A DNA stretch of 64,000 bases from Wansuia hejianensis (GTDB taxonomy: Bacteria; Bacillota; Clostridia; Lachnospirales; Lachnospiraceae): positions 385,501 to 449,500 of the forward strand of contig NZ_CP060635.1 in the NCBI RefSeq assembly GCF_014337215.1. Reading direction: 5' to 3'. The notes below the pieces were generated by a model, which did not search any database, had not been told where the DNA came from, and was given only the letters and a program-made list of their open reading frames with translations. Numbering within the stretch: position 1 is the first letter of the stretch; every line of letters begins with the position of its first letter. Positions 16,464 to 23,943 of the stretch are shown piece by piece. The position numbers were made by a program, and so were the translations under genes.

Positions 16464-16508
16464 AAGGGGCATCTTCCGGTTGCAAAAGACCGGAGCTGCT
16501 CCCCTTTA
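16464..16508 (+). terminator. terminator of the sugar importer operon
   Basis: AAGGGG (16464-16469) pairs with CCCCTT (16501-16506), and TCCGGT (16475-16480) with ACCGGA (16489-16494) forms the inner stem. A short T-rich tail (TTTATC) follows. Confidence 0.7.
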
Positions 16509-16521
16509 TCCAAAGTTAAGC

Positions 16522-16531
16522 TAAACGTTTA
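16522..16531. promoter_or_regulatory. LacI-type operator, site 3
   Basis: Perfect palindrome TAAACGTTTA, the same 10 bases as site 2. It is centred about 60 bases before the predicted start of the UroD-family operon. Confidence 0.75.
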
Positions 16532-16571
16532 AATGAATTTTTATTTAATTAATGTATCCTGAGTAAATATG

Positions 16572-16580
16572 TGCTATAAT
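16572..16580 (+). promoter_or_regulatory. extended -10 promoter of the UroD-family operon
   Basis: TGCTATAAT combines a consensus -10 (16575-16580) with an extended TGn. The -35 position (16552-16557, ATGTAT) is poor. Geometry relative to operator site 3 matches that of site 2 to within one base. Confidence 0.7.
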
Positions 16581-16683
16581 CAATCCATAGACATGAGAGG
16601 TGCAATTGACAGCACCATGAACAGGCGGAATGTTAAAAAATGATATGCGAAGGTCATAATCAAGCACAAGGGAGGATTTGAAA

Positions 16684-17730
16684 ATGAACAGTATTGAGAG
16701 ATTTTTAGCAACTGTAGAACGGAAACCGGTTGACAGGCCTGCCTGCTGGCTGGGAGATCCAACTCCGGAAGCTGTACCGGCGCTTTGTGATTACTATAAA
16801 GTGAAAGATATCAAAGAGCTCAAGAGAGTATGTGGAGATGATTTCTACGCTGTGGAGATTCCCTACCATTCAGAGACCTGTAATGCGATTTTCGCAGCAT
16901 TTGACTGGTATATGAACGGAAGCAATGTGGACACCGAGCATCGTACGCTGACAGCTGACGGCTGCTTCGCGAATTGTGAAGACTTGGAAGACGTGAAAGC
17001 TGTGAATTTCCCGTGGCCGGATCCGGAGAAATATATTGATCCGGAAGAGTGCAGACGTCTGGTGGAAGAAGCTCCTTCAGATAAAGCTGTTATGGGCATG
17101 CTTTGGGCCTGTCATTTCCAGGATGTATGCGCCGCTTTCGGCATGCAGACCTGCCTGATGAATATGGTGGCTGAGCCGGAGATGGTTCATTATGTGGATG
17201 ATCACATTGTCGATTTCTATCTGAAAGCACTTAAAATTTTCCTGGAGGCGACAAAGGGTAAAGTACATGCGATCCTGATCGGTGATGATATGGGAAGCCA
17301 GAGAGGTCTTATGATCAGCCCGTCCCTGATTTCTGAATTTGTTATTCCGGGAGCTAAGAAGCTGGTTGAGCTGGCTCACAGCTACGGCGTGAAAGTGATG
17401 TATCATTCCTGTGGGTCTATCGTAGATGCGATCCCGCTGCTGATTGAAGCAGGCGTGGATGTGATCCACCCGATCCAGGCGCTGGCAGTTGGCATGGATC
17501 CGGCTAACCTGAAAGAGAAATTTGAGGGACAGGTTTCTTTCTGCGGCGGTGTTGACACGCAGGATCTGCTTCCCAATGGAACTCCTGAGCAGGTAGCGGC
17601 AAAAGTGAAGGAATTGCGGACTTATTTCCCGACGGGACTGATTGTTTCCCCGAGCCATGAAGGGCTTCAGGCGGATGTTCCTCCCAGAAATATCAAAGCG
17701 CTGTTTGACGAGGCTAATAAAATTTATTGA
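16684..17730 (+). CDS. uroporphyrinogen-decarboxylase-family protein (MtaA-like methyltransferase fold)
   Basis: A 348-residue TIM-barrel protein of PF01208. True haem-pathway UroD is unlikely: the context is a sugar locus, and Zn-type ligands of the methyltransferase branch are present, namely H241 and C243 in YHSCGS and, where MtaA has a late Cys, H325 in VSPSHEG. This branch moves methyl groups between corrinoids, thiols and methoxyl compounds, but no corrinoid-protein gene is adjacent (the nearest is at 49602). ATG 16684 follows GGGAGGA by 7 bases. It has its own promoter with operator site 3 and shares the transcript with mutarotase copy 2. Confidence 0.83.
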   Translation: MNSIERFLATVERKPVDRPACWLGDPTPEAVPALCDYYKVKDIKELKRVCGDDFYAVEIPYHSETCNAIFAAFDWYMNGSNVDTEHRTLTADGCFANCEDLEDVKAVNFPWPDPEKYIDPEECRRLVEEAPSDKAVMGMLWACHFQDVCAAFGMQTCLMNMVAEPEMVHYVDDHIVDFYLKALKIFLEATKGKVHAILIGDDMGSQRGLMISPSLISEFVIPGAKKLVELAHSYGVKVMYHSCGSIVDAIPLLIEAGVDVIHPIQALAVGMDPANLKEKFEGQVSFCGGVDTQDLLPNGTPEQVAAKVKELRTYFPTGLIVSPSHEGLQADVPPRNIKALFDEANKIY

Positions 17731-17754
17731 TCGTTCTGAAAGGAAGGAGCCTGT

Positions 17755-18081
17755 ATGGTACGCAGATTTGGTTCGATGATTAAAATCAAGCCGGAAGGGC
17801 TGGAGCAGTACAAAGCTTATCACGCCAATCCCCTTCCAGGTGTGAATGAGATGATCAAGGAATGTAATTTAAAAAATTATTCGATCTATCAGAGGGGCGA
17901 CTACATGTTTTCCTACTTTGAATATGATGGGGATGACTATGAGGCTGATATGGAGAAAATGGCAGCCGATCCGACTACCCAGCACTGGTGGAGTCTGGTA
18001 AAGCCATTGATGCAGCCGCTGGATGACCGCAACGAAGGCGAATTCTGGTCCGACATGGAGGAGATTTACCATCTGGACTGA
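17755..18081 (+). CDS. L-rhamnose mutarotase-family protein (copy 2)
   Basis: A 108-residue RhaM-family protein with the conserved His in AYHANPLPGV (H23), NYSIYQRGDY, FEYDGDDYEADMEKMAADP and HWW, ending in IYHLD. It is recognisably related to the copy at 7566 but clearly diverged, especially in the substrate-side loops, so the two may act on different anomers or on successive intermediates. It follows the UroD-family gene by 24 bases (AAGGAAGGAG before the ATG) and ends at a strong terminator. Confidence 0.88.
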   Translation: MVRRFGSMIKIKPEGLEQYKAYHANPLPGVNEMIKECNLKNYSIYQRGDYMFSYFEYDGDDYEADMEKMAADPTTQHWWSLVKPLMQPLDDRNEGEFWSDMEEIYHLD

Positions 18082-18105
18082 GAGATAATGAGCCAGAGAG
18101 AGCGC

Positions 18106-18150
18106 AGGCCGCCGTTTCATGAATGGACAGTCATGAGGCGGCGGCCTTTT
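18106..18150 (+). terminator. strong intrinsic terminator of the UroD-mutarotase operon
   Basis: AGGCCGCCG-TT-TCATGA (18106-18122) pairs with TCATGA-GG-CGGCGGCCT (18131-18147), 17 bp including two wobble pairs, loop ATGGACAG. A TTT tail follows. Confidence 0.92.
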
Positions 18151-18151
18151 G

Positions 18152-18184
18152 TTATTTCATAGGAAAGTTCATCCTATGAAATAA
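18152..18184. repeat. perfect 13-bp inverted repeat
   Basis: TTATTTCATAGGA (18152-18164) and TCCTATGAAATAA (18172-18184) flank a 7-base loop. It begins 2 bases after the terminator and is the left edge of a structured block of about 130 bases that precedes regulator B. It could be a second terminator or the end of a small intergenic repeat element. Confidence 0.7.
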
Positions 18185-18310
18185 AACCCTTCGGGGGATG
18201 CGCAACACGATGTGGGCTTGTTCACTAAGCTCATTTCATTCGCTAAGTGAGCCAATGCCTTCGCGCTAAGGAAAGGCAGCCCGGTTTATCCTAAGTGTAG
18301 GGCCCAATAT
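18185..18310. other. structured non-coding block before regulator B
   Basis: No reading frame is supported. Short inverted repeats are dense: GGCT...CACT with AGTGAGCC (18215-18253), TGCCTT with AAGGCA (about 18257-18277), and CCC-TTC-GGGGG near 18188-18196. It may be a small intergenic repeat element or an RNA leader of regulator B. I recognise no named family. Confidence 0.35.
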
Positions 18311-18354
18311 CTGGAAAACAGAGCAGTTTGATAAATAGAGAAAGGAGCAGTGAA

Positions 18355-20631
18355 GTGATTACATTAAAAGAAGTGGCAACACGGGCGGGAGTTTCCATAG
18401 CGACAGTTTCATACTGTGTGAATGGGACAAAATCCGTTTCGGCTGCTACCCGAAGTAAAGTGATGAAGGCCATTGAAGAGCTGAATTACGTCCCCAATGC
18501 TGCTGCCAGAAGTCTGAAAAGTGAATCGATTATGGAAATAGGCGTTGTATTTCCTGATATTGACGATTATTACCGTTCGGAGATTCTTAAGGGGATTGTC
18601 GATCAGTCAGAAGGGAAGAACTATTCGGTAACAGTGGCGTTTTCCTATAATTCACCGAAGATGGAGCGGAAGATTATCAATGATTTTGTCGGGAAAAATG
18701 TCAGAGGCTTGATTATTGACACTTGTCAGCCTGAAAATGCAGATTATTTCAGGAAAAATGTACTGGAGAGAAATATTTCAAACGTCTTTATTGAACACTG
18801 TCCGGAAGGCCTGAACGTGAACTTCCTGGCTTTTGATAATTATAAATCATATTATTACCTGACACAGAAGCTGTTGGAAAAGGGCTATGAAAGGATTGCC
18901 GTGGTTACCGGCCCCTGGAGGCTCCCTCCTGCGTACAGCGCCATCAAAGGCTATGAAGACGCGCTTAAGAGCAAGGGAAAAGAAGTGGATGAAGCGCTGG
19001 TAGTGCATACAGATTCCTCTAAGGAAAGCTCTTTCCGTGAAACGATGCAGCAGTTGATAAAAAATCCTCCTCAGGCAGTGATCACCCCCTCGGAATCTAT
19101 CCTGAAGGGAGCTTTGGAGGCTTTCCGGGTGTGTGGGCTGAGAGTGCCGGAAGATATATGCGTGCTGACGCTCGGAGAGGAAACATGGAACCGTTCAAAT
19201 TCTTATCCCGGTGTGCTGCACACCTCGCGTTCGGCCTATGCGATGGGAGAGCAGTGTACACGCCTTCTTTTAAAAGACATGGAGGCGCCTGCGCTGTTTC
19301 AGAAGGAATTCCATCTGCTGGATGATAACCTGGAAGATCTGGAAGAGTCCAGACTGGAAATACCAGAGGCAGTCAGACCTGCGCCGCGGAATAGGCCGGA
19401 GAAGAAAAACGACGTTCTTCGCATACTGGCCACCTCGCTGACACTGAATTCCATCCAGGCCATCCAGCTTCTGGCAGAGAATTTTACGCTGCAGACACAG
19501 ATTGACGTGGAATTTGAGACCTGTGATCTGCAGGAGCTGTTCGACCGGATTGTTCAGGAAGCGGATCAGCCGGAGAGTTCTTATGATATCTGTGTCTATG
19601 ACGTATCCTGGCTGCGATACCTGGCGAATGCCGGCGTGTTGAAGAACATGACGAATCTGCTGGAGGACCGGCCGGAGTTGAAAGCCAGATTCATGAAGAA
19701 GAATTTGAGCAATTGTTACTATCACGACGTCTGTTATGGAGTGCCGATCATAGGCGGAACACATCTTCTGTTTTACAGGAGGGATCTGTTTGAGACTCCG
19801 TCTATCCAGAGGACGTTCCAGCAGCAGCATCACCTGCCCCTGCGTCCACCCGCAACCTGGACGGAATTTAACGGGATTGCTAAATTTTTTACCCGAAAAT
19901 ACAACCCGGATTCACCCACCCTGGCCGGGACGGCCATAGAAGGCGGCCTCACGGAGGATCTGACACTGGAGATTCTGGTGCGGCTCTGGAGTTTTGGCGG
20001 CGGGCTCTTGGATGAGAATGGCAAACTGACGCTGAACACGCCTCAGAATATCCGGGGTTTTCAGAGTATTCTGGAGACAGCCTCCTATACCTGCCAGAAC
20101 GCGACGGAAACTTCCCGTGACAAAGTATTCCAGGACTTCGGAAACGGTAAAATAGCGATGATGATCTCCTTCAGTGAATATGCATCGAAGATCAGGGATG
20201 AGACTCACAGCGATATCATTACGAAAATCGGCTACAGCCAGATGCCTGGCAGGATGCCGGCCAATGTTGGATGGAACCTGGGGGTCAATCCCAGAACAGA
20301 GAAGATGGAGGCAATCGAGAAGTTTTTTGACTGGTGCAGCGGCCGTCAGAATAGCTACTATATGACGATTCTGTCGGGACAGTCTGCGGTCGTCTACCCC
20401 CATAAGAATCATGAGCTGATTAAGCTGTATCCCTGGCTGACGCTGAGTGAGAGCGGTCAGAAGAGCTCCCGGTCCAGAATCTACCCTTACAGGGGGAAAC
20501 AGAAGCTGGTGAAGCCCAGAGAGATCGAACTGATTATCAAAGATCTTTTTCTGGAAATGCAGGAAAAACCCGATAAGATCTCAGAGCTGCTGGTGAGCGG
20601 CCAGAAAAGGATTGAAAAGCTGTTTTCATAA
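18355..20631 (+). CDS. LacI-family regulator fused to a solute-binding-protein domain (copy B)
   Basis: A 758-residue paralogue of the regulator at 5105-7366 with the same three parts: LacI head (TLKEVATRAGVSIATVS, hinge AARSLKS), type I sensor (about 60-325) and a cytosolic domain like a family-1 solute-binding protein (about 365-758: SYDICVYDVSWLR, LLFYRRDLFETP, LRPPATWTEFNGIAKFF, KLYPWLTL). The recognition helices differ at the residue after SIATVS (Asn in A, Tyr in B), so they may read similar but not identical sites. GTG 18355 is chosen because AAAGGAG ends 7 bases upstream. No operator of the AAACGTTT type precedes it. Confidence 0.87.
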   Translation: MITLKEVATRAGVSIATVSYCVNGTKSVSAATRSKVMKAIEELNYVPNAAARSLKSESIMEIGVVFPDIDDYYRSEILKGIVDQSEGKNYSVTVAFSYNSPKMERKIINDFVGKNVRGLIIDTCQPENADYFRKNVLERNISNVFIEHCPEGLNVNFLAFDNYKSYYYLTQKLLEKGYERIAVVTGPWRLPPAYSAIKGYEDALKSKGKEVDEALVVHTDSSKESSFRETMQQLIKNPPQAVITPSESILKGALEAFRVCGLRVPEDICVLTLGEETWNRSNSYPGVLHTSRSAYAMGEQCTRLLLKDMEAPALFQKEFHLLDDNLEDLEESRLEIPEAVRPAPRNRPEKKNDVLRILATSLTLNSIQAIQLLAENFTLQTQIDVEFETCDLQELFDRIVQEADQPESSYDICVYDVSWLRYLANAGVLKNMTNLLEDRPELKARFMKKNLSNCYYHDVCYGVPIIGGTHLLFYRRDLFETPSIQRTFQQQHHLPLRPPATWTEFNGIAKFFTRKYNPDSPTLAGTAIEGGLTEDLTLEILVRLWSFGGGLLDENGKLTLNTPQNIRGFQSILETASYTCQNATETSRDKVFQDFGNGKIAMMISFSEYASKIRDETHSDIITKIGYSQMPGRMPANVGWNLGVNPRTEKMEAIEKFFDWCSGRQNSYYMTILSGQSAVVYPHKNHELIKLYPWLTLSESGQKSSRSRIYPYRGKQKLVKPREIELIIKDLFLEMQEKPDKISELLVSGQKRIEKLFS

Positions 20632-20634
20632 TAA

Positions 20635-20690
20635 AAATACCAGATACGGAACTGACCCAAAAGGTTTTCTGTATCTGGTATTTGTTATTT
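20635..20690. terminator. bidirectional terminator between regulator B and the DUF1836 gene
   Basis: AAATACCAGATAC (20635-20647) pairs with GTATCTGGTATTT (20671-20683), 13 bp. A T-rich tail follows on the + strand (TTTGTTATTT) and on the - strand (ATTTTTATT), so it can serve both converging genes. Confidence 0.85.
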
Positions 20691-21310
20691 CATGCCTGTA
20701 TGTCATCGGAAGAAGGCTTTTCAGGACCCTGTATCCGGTCCAGCATCCGTTCAATCATCTGTTTTTTCATATAAACATCAAAGCTGAGCAGGCAGATAAA
20801 AGAAAAGAACTGAAGCTCTTCCTGCTTGTCTCCGGGGGCATCCTGGAAGGTGGTCTGTGACAGCTCGAATTTCTGAACAATATCCTGCATCAGATGTTCC
20901 ATCTGTGTGCGCTCAAGGCCGAATACTTCATTGTAGATATCCTTCAGCGTGAGGCCTTCTTCCTGGGAGAAGAACTGATCCGTCAGAGGGCCCAGCAGTG
21001 TATGGATGTCGGAGATGGACAGTATGCCCTTGAAATAGTAGATAAAAATCAGCAAGAGCATATGTTCCTTGCTGTACTTCTTCTTCTGAGGTGACGGCAG
21101 CAGATGGTTCTTGGCGTAATTATTAATCATGGTTTTCGTAAGAATCTTATCTTCCGAATGACGCCGGCTGTTGGCCAGATGTTCATCCATAAAAGTCGTA
21201 ACCTGATCCATATACAGATCGATATTTGGAATAGAATCCGGCTTGATATAATCCAGCGCAGCAATTTCCCTTAAAATGTCATGCAGCATTTCTTTTGTAT
21301 CAATCTTCAT
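20690..21310 (-). CDS. DUF1836 domain-containing protein
   Basis: A 206-residue cytosolic protein of the DUF1836 family, common in Clostridia. Family hallmarks are IPNIDLYMDQVTTFM, LTKTMINNYAKNHLLP, KKKYSKEHMLLLIFIYYFKG and the C-terminal QFFSFICLLSFDVYMKKQMIERML. Members have been noted as possible helix-turn-helix regulators because of a MerR-like LTKTMINNYAK region, but the function is unknown. The gene lies 41 bases after the DMT transporter on the same strand and may be co-transcribed with it. Confidence 0.88.
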   Translation of the reverse strand: MKIDTKEMLHDILREIAALDYIKPDSIPNIDLYMDQVTTFMDEHLANSRRHSEDKILTKTMINNYAKNHLLPSPQKKKYSKEHMLLLIFIYYFKGILSISDIHTLLGPLTDQFFSQEEGLTLKDIYNEVFGLERTQMEHLMQDIVQKFELSQTTFQDAPGDKQEELQFFSFICLLSFDVYMKKQMIERMLDRIQGPEKPSSDDIQA

Positions 21311-21351
21311 GAAATACCTCTTTATGTGTGATAAATTTGCGAAGTAACTAT

Positions 21352-22290
21352 CTACATTATATAGTTTTTATTACCAGATGTAAAGGGGTTTTTAGCAGGC
21401 ACCTGTGCAAGGACAATGGCGATAAACATCAGCACACAGCCGCCTATCTCCCGCAGGGTGAGCGCCTGGCCCAGGATCAGCCAGCCTGCGATGACTGATA
21501 TGCAGGATTCCATGGAGAGCAGCAGTGAGGCCACTGTGGGATTCATGTTCCGCTGTCCGATGATCTGCAGCGTGTAAGCCACCCCACAGGAAAGGGCTCC
21601 TGCATAGAGCAAGGGCTTCCAGGCCGACAGGACAGCCGTCAGGGTGGTGGAACTTTCAAAAATAAGCATGCAGATGACTGACAGAACTCCGCAGATAAAA
21701 AATTGAATACAAGCCAGCTTCACACCGTCAACCCGCGGGGAGAAATAGTCTATTACGAGAATATGTACGGAAAACAGGATTGCGCAGATAAATACATAAA
21801 TATCGCCGAGGCCGATGGAAAACCCATCCTTAATGCAGAGCAGGTACAGGCCGCCCAGAGCCAGGAGGACGGATATCCAGATCAGAGGCGTACATTTTTT
21901 CTTCAAAAACAGGCCGAATACGGGCACCAGTATAATGTAGAAGGCAGTGATAAAGCCTGCTTTCCCAACGGTGGTGTACTGGATGCCAAACTGCTGGAAG
22001 GTGCTGGCGAGAAACAGGCAGATGCCGCAGATTATCCCGCCGGCCAGCAGGCAGTTATGACGGTTGACGGGATGACCTGAGAGTTCTGCTTCCTTTTGGC
22101 CGGAAGCTTTATTGCGGTTTAGCAGCAGAATGACCGGGATCAGCACCAGGCCGCCGATCAGGCAGCGGATACCATTAAATGCGAAGGGTCCGATATATTC
22201 CATGCCGACGCTCTGGGCGACAAAAGACACGCCCCAGATGACGGCGGCAAGCAGGAGAAGAAAAGAATTGCGGATATTCTGGTGATTCAT
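21352..22290 (-). CDS. EamA-type drug/metabolite transporter (DMT superfamily)
   Basis: A 312-residue inner-membrane protein with ten predicted helices in two EamA repeats: AAVIWGVSFVAQSVGMEYIGPFAFNG in the first, and CGVAYTLQIIGQRNMNPTVASLLLSMESCISVIAGW in the second. Members export amino acids, nucleotides or other metabolites; the substrate is not predictable. ATG 22290 (MNHQNIRNS) is chosen because AAAGGAG lies about 10 bases upstream on the minus strand; a longer frame to 22362 has no ribosome site. It is divergent from the TIM-barrel gene. Confidence 0.9.
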   Translation of the reverse strand: MNHQNIRNSFLLLLAAVIWGVSFVAQSVGMEYIGPFAFNGIRCLIGGLVLIPVILLLNRNKASGQKEAELSGHPVNRHNCLLAGGIICGICLFLASTFQQFGIQYTTVGKAGFITAFYIILVPVFGLFLKKKCTPLIWISVLLALGGLYLLCIKDGFSIGLGDIYVFICAILFSVHILVIDYFSPRVDGVKLACIQFFICGVLSVICMLIFESSTTLTAVLSAWKPLLYAGALSCGVAYTLQIIGQRNMNPTVASLLLSMESCISVIAGWLILGQALTLREIGGCVLMFIAIVLAQVPAKNPFTSGNKNYIM

Positions 22291-22352
22291 GTGAGTAAGC
22301 TCCTTTGTAAAATTCTGATTAACAGGGTAATAATAGCATTGTTTCCGCCAGT

Positions 22353-22381
22353 TTGCAAGCAAGAAGGGAACGTGTTATAAT
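22353..22381 (+). promoter_or_regulatory. promoter of the TIM-barrel isomerase gene
   Basis: TTGCAA (22353-22358) and TATAAT (22376-22381) are separated by 17 bases; the predicted start near 22388 is about 70 bases before the ATG at 22461. Confidence 0.75.
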
Positions 22382-22460
22382 GAGCTTCAGTTATGAGAAA
22401 TGGTATCTGGGAACGGTGCCGGCGAAGAACTGCCATTAAATAGGAAAGGATATTCAGATT

Positions 22461-23225
22461 ATGGGACAGTGCTATGCTTCGGATCTGATACCGAAGGAAG
22501 AATTAAAAGAGGTATTGGAACTGGCGGAAATGGGGGTCGAGACAATCCGTTTCAGTGTGGCGATGAATCTGGATGAATTCAGCCGGCAGATTGAGATTGC
22601 CAGGGGAGACCTCAGGGATCTGGGGAACCCTCCGCTTTCCGTTCACGGGCCTTTTCTGGACCTGAATCCCATGAGTTTTGACAGCAGAGTGCGCCAGGTG
22701 ACGAAGGAACGGTTTGAGCAGGCGTATGAAGCGGCGCGGATTCTCGGTGCAGACAGAGTCGTTTATCACAGCGGACTGATTCCAGCTACAGTATATCTGG
22801 AAGGATGGGCCGTGAGAATGGTTGAATTCTGGGAAGAATTTCTGAAAGGGAAATCGGGAATCACAGTTTGCATGGAGAATGTGTTTGATCCGGAGTATTC
22901 CGGCCTCCTGGAAGTGGCGGAGAAGATCAGCCATCCAGATTTTGGCCTGTGCCTGGATATCGGGCATGCCCATTGCTTTTCTGAGCATCCGGTTCTGGAA
23001 TGGGCAGAGAGGCTGAGCGGGCATATTCGTCATGTCCATGTTCATGATAACGATGGCTCTTGCGATGCCCACCGGGCTCTTGGGCGGGGGAATATACCGC
23101 TGGATGAGGTGCTTCCGGCCCTGGAGAGGGGGAACCCCGGACTGACTTGGACGGTGGAATGTACGAAAAAAGAGGATATTCTGGAATCGGGACGGCTTCT
23201 GCATAGGAAATTGCAATTTATGTAG
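22461..23225 (+). CDS. xylose-isomerase-like TIM-barrel protein (sugar phosphate isomerase/epimerase)
   Basis: A 254-residue protein of the AP_endonuc_2 superfamily. Metal-site elements are visible: LSVHGPFLDLNPM (His), DRVVYHSGLIP, the Glu in CMENVFDPEYSG, CLDIGHAHCF (Asp, His), HVHVHDNDGSCDAH and a late WTVEC Glu. Family members isomerise or epimerise keto-sugars or act on abasic DNA; this one is not assigned. AGGAAAGG precedes the ATG. It is 98 bases upstream of hisH, which has its own promoter overlapping this gene's end. Confidence 0.85.
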   Translation: MGQCYASDLIPKEELKEVLELAEMGVETIRFSVAMNLDEFSRQIEIARGDLRDLGNPPLSVHGPFLDLNPMSFDSRVRQVTKERFEQAYEAARILGADRVVYHSGLIPATVYLEGWAVRMVEFWEEFLKGKSGITVCMENVFDPEYSGLLEVAEKISHPDFGLCLDIGHAHCFSEHPVLEWAERLSGHIRHVHVHDNDGSCDAHRALGRGNIPLDEVLPALERGNPGLTWTVECTKKEDILESGRLLHRKLQFM

Positions 23226-23239
23226 GTTTGTGTTAAAAT
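23211..23239 (+). promoter_or_regulatory. promoter of hisH-hisF
   Basis: TTGCAA (23211-23216), inside the last codons of the upstream gene, and TAAAAT (23234-23239) are 17 bases apart. This lets hisHF be expressed separately from the TIM-barrel gene. Confidence 0.65.
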
Positions 23240-23323
23240 ACTCCTATATTTTGGTTTATTCTGGCTGCTGGCTAAGGCGCGGACGCAGCCTGTTCTGGCC
23301 TGAACTGGTGGAGGAAAATATAA

Positions 23324-23941
23324 ATGATAGCATTGATTGATTACGATGCGGGCAATATTAAGAGTGTGGAGAAGGCACTGCAGCTTCTGGGCGAGGAAGT
23401 GGTGCTGACCAGGGATAGAGATAAGCTGCTGGCCGCTGACAGAGTGATCCTTCCGGGAGTGGGCAGCTTTGGGGACGCGATGGAGAATCTGAACAGGTTT
23501 GGTCTGGTTCCGGTGATCCATGAGATCACTGACAGGGGAACGCCTTTTCTGGGGATATGCCTGGGGCTGCAGCTGCTGTTTGAGAGAAGTGAAGAGAGTC
23601 CGGGGATACCCGGACTTGGGATTCTGAAGGGTGAGATTCTTCGTATTCCGGAAAAAGAGGGGCTGAAGATCCCCCATATGGGATGGAATTCGCTGGAGCT
23701 ACAGAACAATGGCCGGTTGTTTCGGGGGATTGAAGGACAGCCATATGTATATTTTGTCCATTCCTATTATTTAGAAGCCTCTGACGAGGGGATTGTACGT
23801 GCCGCAGCGGAATATGGCACTAGAATCCATGCCTCCGTGGAACAGGGGAATGTTTTTGCATGCCAGTTCCACCCTGAGAAAAGCTCTGATGTGGGGCTTA
23901 CGATCCTGAAAAATTTTGCATCAATCGGAAAGGGGGCATGA
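23324..23941 (+). CDS. hisH: imidazole glycerol phosphate synthase, glutaminase subunit
   Basis: HisH releases ammonia from glutamine and passes it to HisF in histidine synthesis. The 205-residue class I amidotransferase has the nucleophile C79 in LGICLGLQLL and the His/Glu pair in CQFHPEKSS near residues 183-185, with VGSFGDAM for the oxyanion region. GGTGGAGG lies before the ATG. It overlaps the region of the hisF start, as expected for a two-subunit enzyme. The rest of the his operon is not in the window. Confidence 0.97.
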   Translation: MIALIDYDAGNIKSVEKALQLLGEEVVLTRDRDKLLAADRVILPGVGSFGDAMENLNRFGLVPVIHEITDRGTPFLGICLGLQLLFERSEESPGIPGLGILKGEILRIPEKEGLKIPHMGWNSLELQNNGRLFRGIEGQPYVYFVHSYYLEASDEGIVRAAAEYGTRIHASVEQGNVFACQFHPEKSSDVGLTILKNFASIGKGA

Positions 23942-23943
23942 GG

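Noticed and set aside
7458..16531. Calling the AAACGTTT palindromes CcpA cre sites
   Set aside because: The core resembles cre, but the outer TG/CA bases are missing in all three and the sites cluster in one locus with two LacI-type regulators. CcpA binding remains an alternative, not the call.
16684..17730. Haem biosynthesis gene hemE
   Set aside because: It is in PF01208 but has H-x-C methyltransferase-type residues, lies in a sugar operon and has no haem-pathway neighbours. The same applies to 50267-51400.
18185..18310. tRNA or known small RNA gene in the palindrome-rich gap
   Set aside because: No cloverleaf, anticodon arm or named RNA motif could be recognised; the stems do not fit tRNA geometry.
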